DNA from: Rikenellaceae bacterium
GTDB taxonomy: Bacteria; Bacteroidota; Bacteroidia; Bacteroidales; Rikenellaceae
Direction: 5' to 3'
DNA: 39,920 nt
Assembly: GCA_020859685.1 (NCBI GenBank)
Contig: JAJBVT010000093.1
Coordinates: 1-39,920 of the forward strand
The first letter of the stretch is position 1; every line of letters begins with the position of its first letter. The translations under genes were made by a program, and so were the position numbers. Below are positions 1-8,538 of this stretch, one piece after another. Under the pieces are notes generated by a model. It made no database searches. It saw nothing but the letters and a program-made list of their open reading frames with translations, and was not told the DNA's origin.

Positions 1-55
1 CCGTGGAGGGGGCGACCTGAAACCTGAAATAACAAATAAACTTCACCTTATGAAA

Positions 56-176
56 GGTAATTATATACATGTTTACACTAAGATGAATAGTACGTCTGCT
101 TTGTAGACGTGCGGCCCGCCGGGGCGGGGTGGCGGGCCGCTATAAAACAAGTAGTGTAAAATGGTATATAGTTACC
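56..176 (+). repeat. MITE-like palindromic element, copy 1
   Basis: This 121-bp element is bounded by imperfect 25-bp terminal inverted repeats (21 of 25 match), starting GGTAATTATATAC and ending GTATATAGTTACC. Inside are two further perfect hairpins: a 6-bp ACGTCT/AGACGT stem and a 10-bp GCGGCCCGCC/GGCGGGCCGC stem. A second copy in the same orientation lies at 32220-32338. It carries no ORF. Its right end is 16 bp before the glpD start codon, so it must lie inside or upstream of the glpD leader. No convincing target-site duplication is visible. Confidence 0.8.
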
Positions 177-192
177 AAAACAAAATACCGGT

Positions 193-1806
193 ATGGACAG
201 GAAACAGATTTTAGGCAAACTTGCAGATAGCAGCCGCACATACGATTTCGCCGTTATCGGCGGCGGTGCGACCGGCCTCGGAATAGCCGTCGACGCGGCA
301 TCGAGGGGATACTCCGTCGTGATGCTCGAACAGCACGATTTCACCAAGGCCACCTCGAGCCGAAGTACAAAGCTGGTGCACGGCGGGGTCCGCTACCTTG
401 CACAGGGCGATGTGGGCCTTGTGGTGGAGGCTCTGCGCGAACGCGGCATCCTGAAGGATAACGCCCCCCATCTGGTCAAGGACCAGAGGTTTATAATTGG
501 CGCCTACCGCTGGTGGGAGAAATGGTTCTACACCATCGGCCTTACCCTCTACGACGTCCTCGCCGGGAAGAGGGGTTTCGGCCGTTCGCTTCCGATGAGC
601 GTAAAAAAAGTGGAGCAGGAGATTCCGCATATCCAACGGAAGGGCCTGCGGGGCGGTATCGTGTACCACGACGGCCAGTTCGACGATTCGCGCCTTGCCA
701 TAAACCTGATGCAAACTGCCGTGGACAAGGGGGCCATAGTGCTCAACTACGTAAAGGTGACCGGCCTGTTGAAAGATGCGGCCGGTAAGGTGTCGGGCGT
801 TACTGCCATAGACCAGTTGGGCGACGGTAAATATACGGTCAAGGCCCGGAGCGTGATAAACGCCACGGGTATCTTCGTGGACGAGATACTCCGGATGGAC
901 GACCCCACGGCCGCCGATATCGTGCGTCCGAGTCAGGGCGTGCACCTGATTGTGGACAAATCGTTTCTCGGCAGCGACAGCGCCATAATGATACCGAAAA
1001 CCAGCGACGGCCGCGTGCTCTTTGTGGTGCCGTGGCACGACAAGGTTATTTTGGGGACCACCGACACCCCGCTCGAGGAGTTCGTCCTCGAACCGCGCGC
1101 CCTGCCCGAGGAGATCGAGTTCATACTCAAAACGGCCGGCGAATACCTCGACCGCCAGCCCACCCGCGAGGACGTGCTCTGCGTATATGCCGGGCTGAGG
1201 CCCCTTGCGGCGCCCAAACCGGGCACAGACCCCACCAAGACCAAAGAACTCTCCCGCAGCCATAAGGTAATCGTCTCCGAAAGCAACCTCGTTACGATTA
1301 CGGGCGGTAAATGGACCACCTACCGCGATATGGCCGAGGATACCATAGACAAGGCGATAGAAGTTACGGGCATCGAAAAGAAGAAGTGCGTAACGCGCAA
1401 CCTGCATATCCACGGCTACAAAAAGAATGTCGACCGGTCCAATTTCCGCTATGTCTACGGTTCGGACGAGGATAATATTCTGGCCATGGAGAAAGAGGAC
1501 CCGAAGCTGGCCCGCAGGCTCCATCCGCGTCTGCAGAACACCGTGTCGGAGGTCCTTTGGGCCGTCCGCCGGGAGCAGGCCCATACCGTGGAGGATGTGC
1601 TTGCCCGCAGGTTCCGCGCGCTGTTCCTCGACGCCCGCGCGGCGATGGATATGGCCCCGGACGTGGCCCGTATAATGGCCGCAGAGCTGGGCAGGGACCA
1701 GAAGTGGGTAGAGGAGCAGGTGAAAGCCTTCAACGAGGACGCGCTTGGGTACCTGCTGGTGCCCTACACCCCTCAAAGCCCGCGTGAGGAGGACGGTAAA
1801 CGTTAG
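193..1806 (+). CDS. glpD: Aerobic-type FAD-dependent glycerol-3-phosphate dehydrogenase
   Basis: The protein oxidises sn-glycerol 3-phosphate to dihydroxyacetone phosphate at the inner face of the cytoplasmic membrane and passes electrons to quinone. The 537 residues match the usual length of the family. Near the N-terminus the FAD-binding dinucleotide fold GGGATGLG is followed by the GlpD-typical stretch TSSRSTKLVHGGVRYL. The C-terminal third, with VLWAVRREQAHTVEDVLARR, is the conserved GlpD C-terminal domain. The gene is first in a glpD-glpK-glpF cluster, with glpK starting 52 bp after its stop. The ATG at 193 is chosen because the FAD motif follows at normal distance. No clear Bacteroidetes-type promoter was found in the short upstream sequence, which is mostly a palindromic repeat. 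Confidence 0.96.
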   Translation: MDRKQILGKLADSSRTYDFAVIGGGATGLGIAVDAASRGYSVVMLEQHDFTKATSSRSTKLVHGGVRYLAQGDVGLVVEALRERGILKDNAPHLVKDQRFIIGAYRWWEKWFYTIGLTLYDVLAGKRGFGRSLPMSVKKVEQEIPHIQRKGLRGGIVYHDGQFDDSRLAINLMQTAVDKGAIVLNYVKVTGLLKDAAGKVSGVTAIDQLGDGKYTVKARSVINATGIFVDEILRMDDPTAADIVRPSQGVHLIVDKSFLGSDSAIMIPKTSDGRVLFVVPWHDKVILGTTDTPLEEFVLEPRALPEEIEFILKTAGEYLDRQPTREDVLCVYAGLRPLAAPKPGTDPTKTKELSRSHKVIVSESNLVTITGGKWTTYRDMAEDTIDKAIEVTGIEKKKCVTRNLHIHGYKKNVDRSNFRYVYGSDEDNILAMEKEDPKLARRLHPRLQNTVSEVLWAVRREQAHTVEDVLARRFRALFLDARAAMDMAPDVARIMAAELGRDQKWVEEQVKAFNEDALGYLLVPYTPQSPREEDGKR

Positions 1807-1858
1807 ACGACCGACAATCAAATCAACTCAATACATCTAATTTCAAACCTCTGACATT

Positions 1859-3346
1859 ATGGAAAAATTCATTCTTGCGCTCGATGCCGGGACCACCAGC
1901 AACCGGGCGATAGTCTTCGACCATGACGGTAACATCCGGTCGGTGGCCCAAAGGGAATTTCCGCAGATATTCCCCGAGAGCGGCTGGGTGGAGCACGACC
2001 CCAACGAAATCTGGTCCACGATGGCCTCGGTCATCGCGGAAGCCATCTCGAAAATCGGCATCAACGGTACCAACATCGACTCGATAGGTATCACCAACCA
2101 GCGCGAGACGGCTATCGTTTGGGACCGCAAGACGGGCGATCCGGTCTACAACGCCATCGTGTGGCAGGACCGCCGCACCTCCGACTACTGCAATCAGCTC
2201 AAGGAGAGCGACGCCTACACTTTGATTAAGGACAAGACCGGCCTTATCATCGACGCCTATTTCAGCGCCACCAAGGTGAAATGGATATTAGACAACGTGG
2301 AGGGCGCGCGGCAAAAGGCCGAACAGGGCGACCTGGTGTTCGGCACGGTCGACACGTGGCTGATATGGAAACTCACGGCCGGAGAGGTGCACGTCATGGA
2401 CGTTACCAACGCTTCGCGGACCATGATGTACAATATCCACGACCTGAAATGGGACGAGGAGCTGCTCAAACTGTTTACCATCCCGAAGGCCATGCTGCCC
2501 GAGGTGAAGTCGTCGAGCGAGGTGTACGGCACCACCAAGACCACCATCTTCGCCTCGAAACTGCCCATCGCCGGTATCGGCGGCGACCAGCAGGCCGCCC
2601 TGTTCGGCCAGATGTGCATAGAGCCGGGGATGATTAAGAACACCTACGGCACCGGATGTTTTATCCTACTCAATACGGGCGAGACCCCGGTACAGTCCAA
2701 AAACAATATGCTCACCACCATCGCCCTGCAAATCGACGGCAAAACCACCTACGCCCTCGAGGGGAGTATCTTCGTGGGCGGCGCCATCGTGCAGTGGCTC
2801 CGCGACGGGCTAGGGATAATAAAGTCCTCGTCCGACATCGAGGCGCTCGCCCGCAAGGTGGAGGATAACGGCGACGTCTACCTCGTACCCGCGCTCACGG
2901 GCCTCGGGGCCCCCTACTGGGACCAGTACGCCCGCGGTCTTATCATCGGTATATCGCGCGGCACCACCGCGGCACATATCGCCCGCGCGGCCCTCGAAGG
3001 CATAGCCTTCCAGAGCATGGACGTCATCAACTCGATGGTCATCGACGCCGGAATCGGTATGAAGGAGCTTCGCGTGGACGGGGGCGCCAGCGCCAACGAC
3101 CTGCTGATGCAGTTCCAGGCCGACCTGCTGGCCACGGACGTCCTCCGTCCCAAGGTGACCGAAACCACGGCCCTCGGTGCCGCTTACCTCGCGGGGCTGG
3201 CGACGGGCTACTGGAAAGATATCGATGAAATTAAAGGCCAGTGGAAGGTCGACCGTAAGTTCTCGCCCGACCCCAAATCCGATATGCAGGCCGTGAAACG
3301 CAAATGGGCCATCGCCGTCAGCCGCGCACAGGGCTGGATAAGGTAA
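1859..3346 (+). CDS. glpK: Glycerol kinase
   Basis: This cytosolic FGGY-family kinase phosphorylates glycerol with ATP to give sn-glycerol 3-phosphate, the substrate of the upstream GlpD. The 495 residues are full length. The N-terminal phosphate loop reads [13 protein letters not shown] (most GlpK have DQGTTSSR). [14 protein letters not shown] and [10 protein letters not shown] are glycerol-kinase signatures, and the C-terminal FGGY motif is seen in [19 protein letters not shown]. The gene sits between glpD and glpF with short gaps (52 and 37 bp), indicating cotranscription. The substrate assignment rests on both the signatures and these neighbours. Confidence 0.97.
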   Translation: MEKFILALDAGTTSNRAIVFDHDGNIRSVAQREFPQIFPESGWVEHDPNEIWSTMASVIAEAISKIGINGTNIDSIGITNQRETAIVWDRKTGDPVYNAIVWQDRRTSDYCNQLKESDAYTLIKDKTGLIIDAYFSATKVKWILDNVEGARQKAEQGDLVFGTVDTWLIWKLTAGEVHVMDVTNASRTMMYNIHDLKWDEELLKLFTIPKAMLPEVKSSSEVYGTTKTTIFASKLPIAGIGGDQQAALFGQMCIEPGMIKNTYGTGCFILLNTGETPVQSKNNMLTTIALQIDGKTTYALEGSIFVGGAIVQWLRDGLGIIKSSSDIEALARKVEDNGDVYLVPALTGLGAPYWDQYARGLIIGISRGTTAAHIARAALEGIAFQSMDVINSMVIDAGIGMKELRVDGGASANDLLMQFQADLLATDVLRPKVTETTALGAAYLAGLATGYWKDIDEIKGQWKVDRKFSPDPKSDMQAVKRKWAIAVSRAQGWIR

Positions 3347-3383
3347 CGCACCCGGAGTTTGTCAAACCTTAAACCTCAAAGAT

Positions 3384-4091
3384 ATGTTCTCTTCAAGCGT
3401 ATTATTCGAATTTATCGGGACCGCCATACTTATCCTGCTCGGGGACGGCGTGGTCGCCAACGTGGTGCTCAAAGGCACCAAGGGTCAGAACGCCGGTTGG
3501 GTGGTAATCTCGCTGGCGTGGGGTCTCGCGGTATTTGTCGCCGCGTTCATTTCCGGTCCCTACTCGGGCGCACATCTCAACCCGGCCGTAACGCTATCGC
3601 TTTGGGCCGCGGGCCAGTTTACCGGAAGCGTAGCGGGCTATATCATAGCCCAGATTTGCGGCGGTATCGTGGGCGGAATGCTGGTCTACCTCTTTTATAA
3701 ACCGCATTTCGACGTGGAGGAGAATGCCGACAACAAACTCGGCGTATTCTGTACCATCCCCGCCATACGCAACTATACGTTCAACTTCATAAGCGAACTT
3801 ATCGGCACCTTCATGCTGGTGTTCGGTATCCTTTATGCCGCGGGAGCCGAGATTGCCGGGCCTCTGCCGGTGGGGCTGCTTATCGTGGCGATAGGTATGT
3901 CGCTGGGCGGTACTACGGGTTACGCTATCAATCCGGCCCGTGACCTCGGCCCGAGGATAGCCCACGCCATACTGCCGATAAAGGGGAAACGCGACAGCGA
4001 CTGGGCCTACTCCTGGGTACCCATCTGCGGACCCATCGTGGGCGGCCTGCTTGCCGCATTGCTCTACATGGCGCTTCCTGCCGCCGCATAG
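3384..4091 (+). CDS. glpF: Glycerol uptake facilitator (aquaglyceroporin)
   Basis: This MIP-family channel lets glycerol cross the inner membrane by facilitated diffusion, and intracellular GlpK then traps it. The 235 residues show the pattern of six membrane helices and the two half-helix pore motifs: GAHLNPAV (Asn66) and AINPARD (Asn183). The Asp after the second NPAR favours a glycerol pore over a strict water pore in this family. The ATG at 3384 begins the first hydrophobic helix directly. It is third in the glp cluster, 37 bp after glpK. Confidence 0.95.
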   Translation: MFSSSVLFEFIGTAILILLGDGVVANVVLKGTKGQNAGWVVISLAWGLAVFVAAFISGPYSGAHLNPAVTLSLWAAGQFTGSVAGYIIAQICGGIVGGMLVYLFYKPHFDVEENADNKLGVFCTIPAIRNYTFNFISELIGTFMLVFGILYAAGAEIAGPLPVGLLIVAIGMSLGGTTGYAINPARDLGPRIAHAILPIKGKRDSDWAYSWVPICGPIVGGLLAALLYMALPAAA

Positions 4092-4113
4092 ACAGAAAAC
4101 TGTAAATAATCGA

Positions 4114-4137
4114 AGCCGGGCGTGAAAATGCCCGGCT
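4114..4137 (+). other. Hairpin between glpF and the barrel gene
   Basis: A perfect 8-bp stem AGCCGGGC/GCCCGGCT closes an 8-nt loop. No T-run follows, so it is not a standard intrinsic terminator. It could attenuate or stabilise the upstream glp mRNA. The role is unproven. Confidence 0.4.
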
Positions 4138-4202
4138 CCGGCAGGGCTTAGCCTTGCACAACGAGGCGGAGCGCGAAGCCGGATAACCCAAAAACATGGT
4201 TT

Positions 4203-4994
4203 ATGAAAAAATCGACACTTAGCATTCTGGCCGCCGTCGTTATGGTATCGACGCTTCAGGCCCAAACCAACGAACCGTATATACAGGCACCCGGCAGCGA
4301 TAATTTCGATGCCGACGTCTACCATCCCCTTTCCATTGATGTTACCCTCAAGAGTTCGCACCTGTGGCGCGGCCTCGAAGTGACGGGCGACGCGCTTGCC
4401 GCCATGCAGCTCGCCTTTACCGACCGAAGCGGTCAGTTCAGCATGGGTATCTGGACGGGAGCGGCCTTCAGCGGCGATTTCAAAGAGTTCGACTACTTCG
4501 CCTCCTACACTTACAAAGGGTTCCAGATAGCGGTGTGGGATATTTTCAACTTCTCGCCCGGGGCCGCGTACGATATCTCCGACGCGTTCAACTACCGGGC
4601 ACACCGCACGGGCCACTTCATAGACGTACAGGTAAACTACACCCTTCAGGGTAACTTCCCGATGCAGGTGGGATGGGCGACCGTCGTCGCAGGCCGCGAC
4701 CGCGGCGAACTCAACCGCAAGAACCTCTATTCGACCTACGTCTGGGCCGACGCCCCGGTGTGGAGGGACGGGTTCGTGGACCTCAACGTCGGCATCGCCG
4801 GTGCGTTCGCTCTCGACAAGGAGCCGGGCAGCAAGGCCAATTTCTACGGCAAGCGCGGCGGTATCGTCAACGTGAACCTCACGGCCAGCAAGAAGGTACG
4901 TATCGGCAACTATACTATTCCGGTGTCGCTCACCCCGATGTGGAACCCGACCAACAACAACGTAAATATGATGCTTGCCGTGCAGGTATTCTGA
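4203..4994 (+). CDS. Predicted outer-membrane beta-barrel protein
   Basis: I do not recognise a named family with certainty. The 263-residue protein starts with a Sec signal peptide (MKKSTLSILAAVVMVSTLQAQ). It then shows alternating polar/hydrophobic strands rich in Tyr, Trp and Phe, and ends in a terminal Phe (MMLAVQVF), as expected for an outer-membrane barrel. SSHLWRGLEVTGDALAAMQLAF resembles the start of TorF-like porins with the R-G-x-x-x-T pattern. It lies 111 bp after glpF and before the strong terminator at 5053-5084, so it may be the last gene of the glp transcript. An outer-membrane route for glycerol or glycerophosphodiesters would fit, but that is inference from position only. Confidence 0.75.
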   Translation: MKKSTLSILAAVVMVSTLQAQTNEPYIQAPGSDNFDADVYHPLSIDVTLKSSHLWRGLEVTGDALAAMQLAFTDRSGQFSMGIWTGAAFSGDFKEFDYFASYTYKGFQIAVWDIFNFSPGAAYDISDAFNYRAHRTGHFIDVQVNYTLQGNFPMQVGWATVVAGRDRGELNRKNLYSTYVWADAPVWRDGFVDLNVGIAGAFALDKEPGSKANFYGKRGGIVNVNLTASKKVRIGNYTIPVSLTPMWNPTNNNVNMMLAVQVF

Positions 4995-5052
4995 TGCTCA
5001 TGCATTCCCGGCCCCGCGGGGTCGGCATGATATAAAAAGTGTTTGTAGAGGG

Positions 5053-5084
5053 ACCCCGGCCTTGTGGTGAGGCCGGGGTTTTTT
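5053..5084 (+). terminator. Intrinsic terminator after the glp cluster
   Basis: A perfect 10-bp stem ACCCCGGCCT/AGGCCGGGGT with a 7-nt loop is followed directly by a run of T. It lies 58 bp after the barrel gene and closes the forward-strand glycerol block. Confidence 0.88.
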
Positions 5085-5100
5085 GTGTTTGCGCCGCGGG

Positions 5101-5343
5101 AAACCTCCGCATTTATCAGGCGGGTGGACCTCCGCGTTTTTTTGACGGTAAACCACCGTGTTTTGCAGACGTGGTACCTCAGTATATACAGGCCGGGAAC
5201 CTCCGTGTTTTCAGGCGGGTGAACCTCCGCGTTTATCATGCGGGGAAAACTCCGCGTTTATCAGGCGGGGAAAACTCCGCGTTTATCAGGCGGGGAAAAC
5301 TCTGTATATACAGTCCGGGAACACCCGTGTTTGCGGACCGTGG
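5101..5343 (+). repeat. About ten degenerate 24-bp tandem repeats
   Basis: Ten consecutive units of 23 to 26 bp follow the pattern AACCTCCGCGTTTATCAGG then CGGG. Two neighbouring units (5246-5270 and 5271-5295) are identical. The others diverge by a few bases or vary in the centre, where TTTATCA alternates with TATATACA. Most units have short GC arms (CCGC...GCGG) around an AT-rich middle, so each could form a small hairpin. The cluster sits between the terminator and the hydrolase gene. There are no spacers, so it is not a CRISPR array. Confidence 0.8.
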
Positions 5344-5512
5344 CGATACGGAATCAGCGGTTTGTCCTCCGGGACCGTATGGGACGGTTAAAAAGGCGGG
5401 TCGATTTGGCGCCCGGAGGAGAGTTGTGACCGGGAAGACCGTCGGTTGTGCCGCTGCCGGGGGTTGCACATCCGGTAGGAAGGAGCTATTTTTACGGATA
5501 AAAACGCGCGGT
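5344..5512 (+). other. Leader region before the hydrolase, no gene seen
   Basis: This stretch between the 24-bp repeats and the hydrolase start holds no convincing gene. An AGGAAGGAG purine-rich stretch lies about 25-35 bp before the ATG at 5513. No clear promoter was found. The reading frame is open here, but its translation does not look like a protein domain. Confidence 0.4.
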
Positions 5513-6172
5513 ATGAAACTGAAAGTAAACGGCACCGAGTTGTACTATGAGGTGCAGGGCGAGGGTTCGCCCCTGCTGCTGCTCCACGGAAACGGGGAGG
5601 ACCATACCATTTTCGCCCCGCTGGCGGCGCGGCTCGCGGCGCACTATACGGTTTACAGCCTCGACAGCCGCAACCACGGCCGGAGCGCCCGTACCACCGA
5701 CATCTCCTACGAGGCTATGGCCGGGGATATGAAGGGGCTGGTGTCGGCGCTCGGGTTGGACCGTCCGGCGGCGGTCGGTTTCAGCGACGGGGCTATAATC
5801 GCCCTGATGGCCCAGTTGGACGGACCGGGGCTGTTTTCCCGAATGGTACTTATGGGCCTGAACCTGTCCCCCGCCGATTTCGTTCCCGAGGTGTTCGACG
5901 AGCTGAAACGGTTGTACGACGAGCGGCCCGACCCGCTGCTGGGCCTGATGCTGACCCAGCCCGATATACCGCTCGCAAGTCTGTCCGGAGTGGAAATACC
6001 CGTACTCGTGGTGGGCGCCGCGAACGATATGTTCCGGCAGGAGGTTTTTATCGACGTCGCCGCCACACTTCCCGATTCACGCCTGCTTATCGTGGACGGG
6101 CACGACCACGGCAGTTATATCCTCGGAAACGATATGATGTACGGGCCGATTCTTGAATTCCTGACGGAGTAG
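5513..6172 (+). CDS. Alpha/beta-hydrolase
   Basis: A 219-residue single-domain alpha/beta-hydrolase with no signal peptide, so presumably cytosolic. The oxyanion-loop motif LLLLHGNGED comes first. The nucleophile elbow is GFSDG with Ser91, the likely acid is Asp172 (GAANDMF), and the catalytic His is His199 within GHDHGSY. The ATG at 5513 is preferred over the open frame reaching back to 5039, because the hydrolase fold starts right after it and the upstream part is only translated 24-bp repeats. The substrate cannot be read from the sequence; esterase or lipase-like activity is a family-level guess. It stands alone between a repeat cluster and the GH51 gene. Confidence 0.9.
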   Translation: MKLKVNGTELYYEVQGEGSPLLLLHGNGEDHTIFAPLAARLAAHYTVYSLDSRNHGRSARTTDISYEAMAGDMKGLVSALGLDRPAAVGFSDGAIIALMAQLDGPGLFSRMVLMGLNLSPADFVPEVFDELKRLYDERPDPLLGLMLTQPDIPLASLSGVEIPVLVVGAANDMFRQEVFIDVAATLPDSRLLIVDGHDHGSYILGNDMMYGPILEFLTE

Positions 6173-6433
6173 GGTCAGTCCTTGTTTCGGAAGAGATCGC
6201 ATTCTATACTGCCCCCACGCGTCACCAGCACCGGGCCGGTAAGGCTCTCTACGGCAAAATTGTCCCTCTTGCCGGGCAGTCCCACTCCGGTTAATAAATC
6301 GAGCGGAGCGGGAGTATAGTGTGATAAGCATGTATTTCATAAGGTTTTTGCGGCCGACTATCGAAAAAACTTCTATACCGGTTTTGTCGACCTTATCACT
6401 CGGTACGGCCGGATAACATTGTTTCCGCCGGTC
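6173..6433. other. Intergenic region, no gene seen
   Basis: No credible gene, RNA or terminator could be supported here. An open frame on the minus strand (6077-6340) overlaps the hydrolase end and has no recognisable features. Confidence 0.5.
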
Positions 6434-6465
6434 TTTGTATATTTCGGGGGATTTTAATAGTTTTA
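6434..6465 (+). promoter_or_regulatory. Candidate Bacteroidetes promoter for the GH51 gene
   Basis: A -33 element TTTG (6434-6437) is followed after 20 bp by TAGTTTTA (6458-6465), which matches 7 of 8 positions of the Bacteroidetes -7 consensus TAnnTTTG. This predicts a start site about 30 nt before the ATG at 6502. Confidence 0.5.
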
Positions 6466-6501
6466 CGGAACCTTCTTGATTCGTAACCTAACTTTCAGAC
6501 A

Positions 6502-8478
6502 ATGAATAAATACCTTATCGTTCTCTTGACGGCCGCGGCCGTCGGTGGCGCCGCAGCTCAGCCCCGGGAATTTACCGTGGATGTTTCAAGGCCCGGCGCG
6601 GAAATACGGCCGACCATGTACGGGCTCTTCTTCGAGGATATCAACTTCGCGGCCGACGGAGGCCTGTACGGCGAGCTGGTAAAGAACCGCTCGTTCGAAT
6701 TCCCGCAGAACCTGATGGGATGGCGCACGTTCGGCAACGTTACCCTCCGGGAAGACGGACCGTTCGGAAACAATCCGCATTACGTCCGCTTGAGCGATTC
6801 GGGCCATCGCCATCGCCATACCGGTATCGAGAACGAGGGGTTTTTCGGAATCGGCGTCCGGGGCGGGGAACAGTACCGGTTCACGGTATGGGCCCGCCTG
6901 CCCGAGGGAGGCGAAACCGGTAAGATACGGGTTCAACTGGTGGACAACGCCTCGCAGGGCGAAAGGCAGGACTTCGTGACACAGGAGATAGAGGTGACCT
7001 CTGCCGACTGGCGGCAGTACGAAGCGATTTTAACCCCGGAGGCCACAAACCCCAAAGCGTCCCTGCGCATCTCCCTCGTCGGGACTACGTCGGTGGACCT
7101 GGAGCATGTGTCGCTTTTCCCGGTGGATACATGGAACGGCCACCGAAACGGCCTGCGCCGGGACCTCGCTCAGGCGCTGGCCGATCTCTCCCCGGGCGTG
7201 TTCCGCTTCCCGGGAGGTTGTATAGTGGAGGGAACCGAGCTGGAGAACCGTTACGACTGGAAAAAGAGCGTCGGCCCGGTCGAAAACCGGCCGCTTAACG
7301 AAAACCGGTGGCATTTCACATTCGCACACCGTCTCTACCCGGACTACTACCAGAGCTACGGGCTGGGCTTCTATGAATATTTCGTATTGTCGGAGGAGCT
7401 CGGTGCCGAGCCCCTTCCGGTGTTGAACTGCGGGATGGCCTGCCAGTACCAGTGCAGCGGCATCCACGACCATGCCGACGAGTGCGACCTCGAGGAGTTT
7501 ATACAGGACGCCCTCGACCTTATCGAGTTCGCCAACGGCCCGGCGGAAAGTACCTGGGGCGGTGTCCGGGCCGAAATGGGCCACCCGGAGCCGTTCGGGC
7601 TGAAATATATCGCTATCGGTAACGAGCAGTGGGGCGAGGAGTATGTGGTAAGGCTCGAACCGTTCATCGAGCGGATTCGGGTGGCTTACCCGGACATAGA
7701 GATAATTGGCGGCTCGGGTCCCGGTTCGGAAGGGGCAGAGTTCGACTACCTTTGGCCGGAGATGGCCCGCCTTAAGGTGGACCTCGTGGACGAGCACTTC
7801 TACCGCCCAGAAGAGTGGTTCCTCTCGCAGGGCGCCCGTTACGACGATTACGACCGCCGGGGGCCGAAGGTATTCGCGGGGGAATACGCCTGCCACGGCC
7901 GCGGCAAGAAATGGAACCATTTCAACGCCGCGCTTCTCGAAGCGGCCTTCCTGACGGGCGTCGAGCGCAACGCCGACGTAGTACATATGGCGACCTACGC
8001 TCCCCTGTTCGCCCACTACGAGGGCTGGCAATGGCGCCCGGACCTTATCTGGTTCGACAATCTCGAAGTGGTGCGCACCGCAAGCTATTACGTCCAGCAG
8101 TTATACGCCCGTAATAAGGGAACCAATGTCCTACCGATAACACTCGACGGCCGCCCGGCTACGGGTGCCGAAGGGCAGGACGGCCTGTTTGCCTCGGCCG
8201 TGCTGGATGCCGACCGCGGGGAATATATCGTGAAGGTCGCCAACACCTCCGACCTGCCTCAAGAGATAAGCCTTACTTTTAAAGGGCTGAAAAAGAGGAG
8301 GCTCGCGCAGGAAGGCTGGGTAACCACGCTCTCGAGCGAGGACCCCGACCTGGAGAATACCGTCGCCCGCCCGGACGCGATAGTCCCCGTCACAGCCGCT
8401 ATCGCCACCGACGGTACGTCATTATCCGCCACCCTCGCCCCGAAGAGCTTCGCGGTTTACAGGGTAGGGGTGGAGTAG
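6502..8478 (+). CDS. GH51 alpha-L-arabinofuranosidase, secreted
   Basis: The enzyme removes L-arabinofuranosyl side chains from arabinoxylan or arabinan by a retaining mechanism. The 658-residue protein starts with a Sec signal peptide ending near GGAAAQ, so it acts in the periplasm or at the cell surface. YGLFFEDINFAADGGLYGELV at the N-terminus is a GH51 signature. A carbohydrate-binding-like beta domain occupies roughly residues 80-200, where many Bacteroidetes GH51 enzymes carry a CBM4-like insert. The acid/base is Glu375 in GNEQWG and the nucleophile is Glu431 in DEHFY. The released arabinose feeds the ara operon downstream in the window. It appears to be a single-gene transcript with its own promoter and terminator. 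Confidence 0.94.
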   Translation: MNKYLIVLLTAAAVGGAAAQPREFTVDVSRPGAEIRPTMYGLFFEDINFAADGGLYGELVKNRSFEFPQNLMGWRTFGNVTLREDGPFGNNPHYVRLSDSGHRHRHTGIENEGFFGIGVRGGEQYRFTVWARLPEGGETGKIRVQLVDNASQGERQDFVTQEIEVTSADWRQYEAILTPEATNPKASLRISLVGTTSVDLEHVSLFPVDTWNGHRNGLRRDLAQALADLSPGVFRFPGGCIVEGTELENRYDWKKSVGPVENRPLNENRWHFTFAHRLYPDYYQSYGLGFYEYFVLSEELGAEPLPVLNCGMACQYQCSGIHDHADECDLEEFIQDALDLIEFANGPAESTWGGVRAEMGHPEPFGLKYIAIGNEQWGEEYVVRLEPFIERIRVAYPDIEIIGGSGPGSEGAEFDYLWPEMARLKVDLVDEHFYRPEEWFLSQGARYDDYDRRGPKVFAGEYACHGRGKKWNHFNAALLEAAFLTGVERNADVVHMATYAPLFAHYEGWQWRPDLIWFDNLEVVRTASYYVQQLYARNKGTNVLPITLDGRPATGAEGQDGLFASAVLDADRGEYIVKVANTSDLPQEISLTFKGLKKRRLAQEGWVTTLSSEDPDLENTVARPDAIVPVTAAIATDGTSLSATLAPKSFAVYRVGVE

Positions 8479-8498
8479 ATTCGAAATGATATTAATGA

Positions 8499-8532
8499 AA
8501 AACCAGCCGGAATATGGCTGGTTTTGTTTTTC
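8499..8532 (+). terminator. Bidirectional intrinsic terminator
   Basis: A perfect 10-bp stem AAAACCAGCC/GGCTGGTTTT with a 7-nt loop has T-rich sequence on the right and A-rich sequence on the left. It can therefore stop the forward GH51 transcript and the convergent minus-strand cassette that ends at 8539. Confidence 0.85.
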
Positions 8533-8538
8533 AAACTG

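Noticed and set aside
211-1821. Long antisense open frame opposite glpD (536 codons)
   Set aside because: It mirrors glpD codon bias in GC-rich DNA; its translation has no domain, and glpD has clear family motifs.
5101-5343. CRISPR array
   Set aside because: Units are contiguous with no spacers, are degenerate, and no cas genes are nearby.
5039-5512. N-terminal extension of the alpha/beta hydrolase through the 24-bp repeats
   Set aside because: The extension is translated repeat sequence and starts inside the terminator area; the hydrolase fold begins at 5513.
6077-6340. 87-codon minus-strand frame before the GH51 gene
   Set aside because: Overlaps the hydrolase 3' end and shows no domain or signal.
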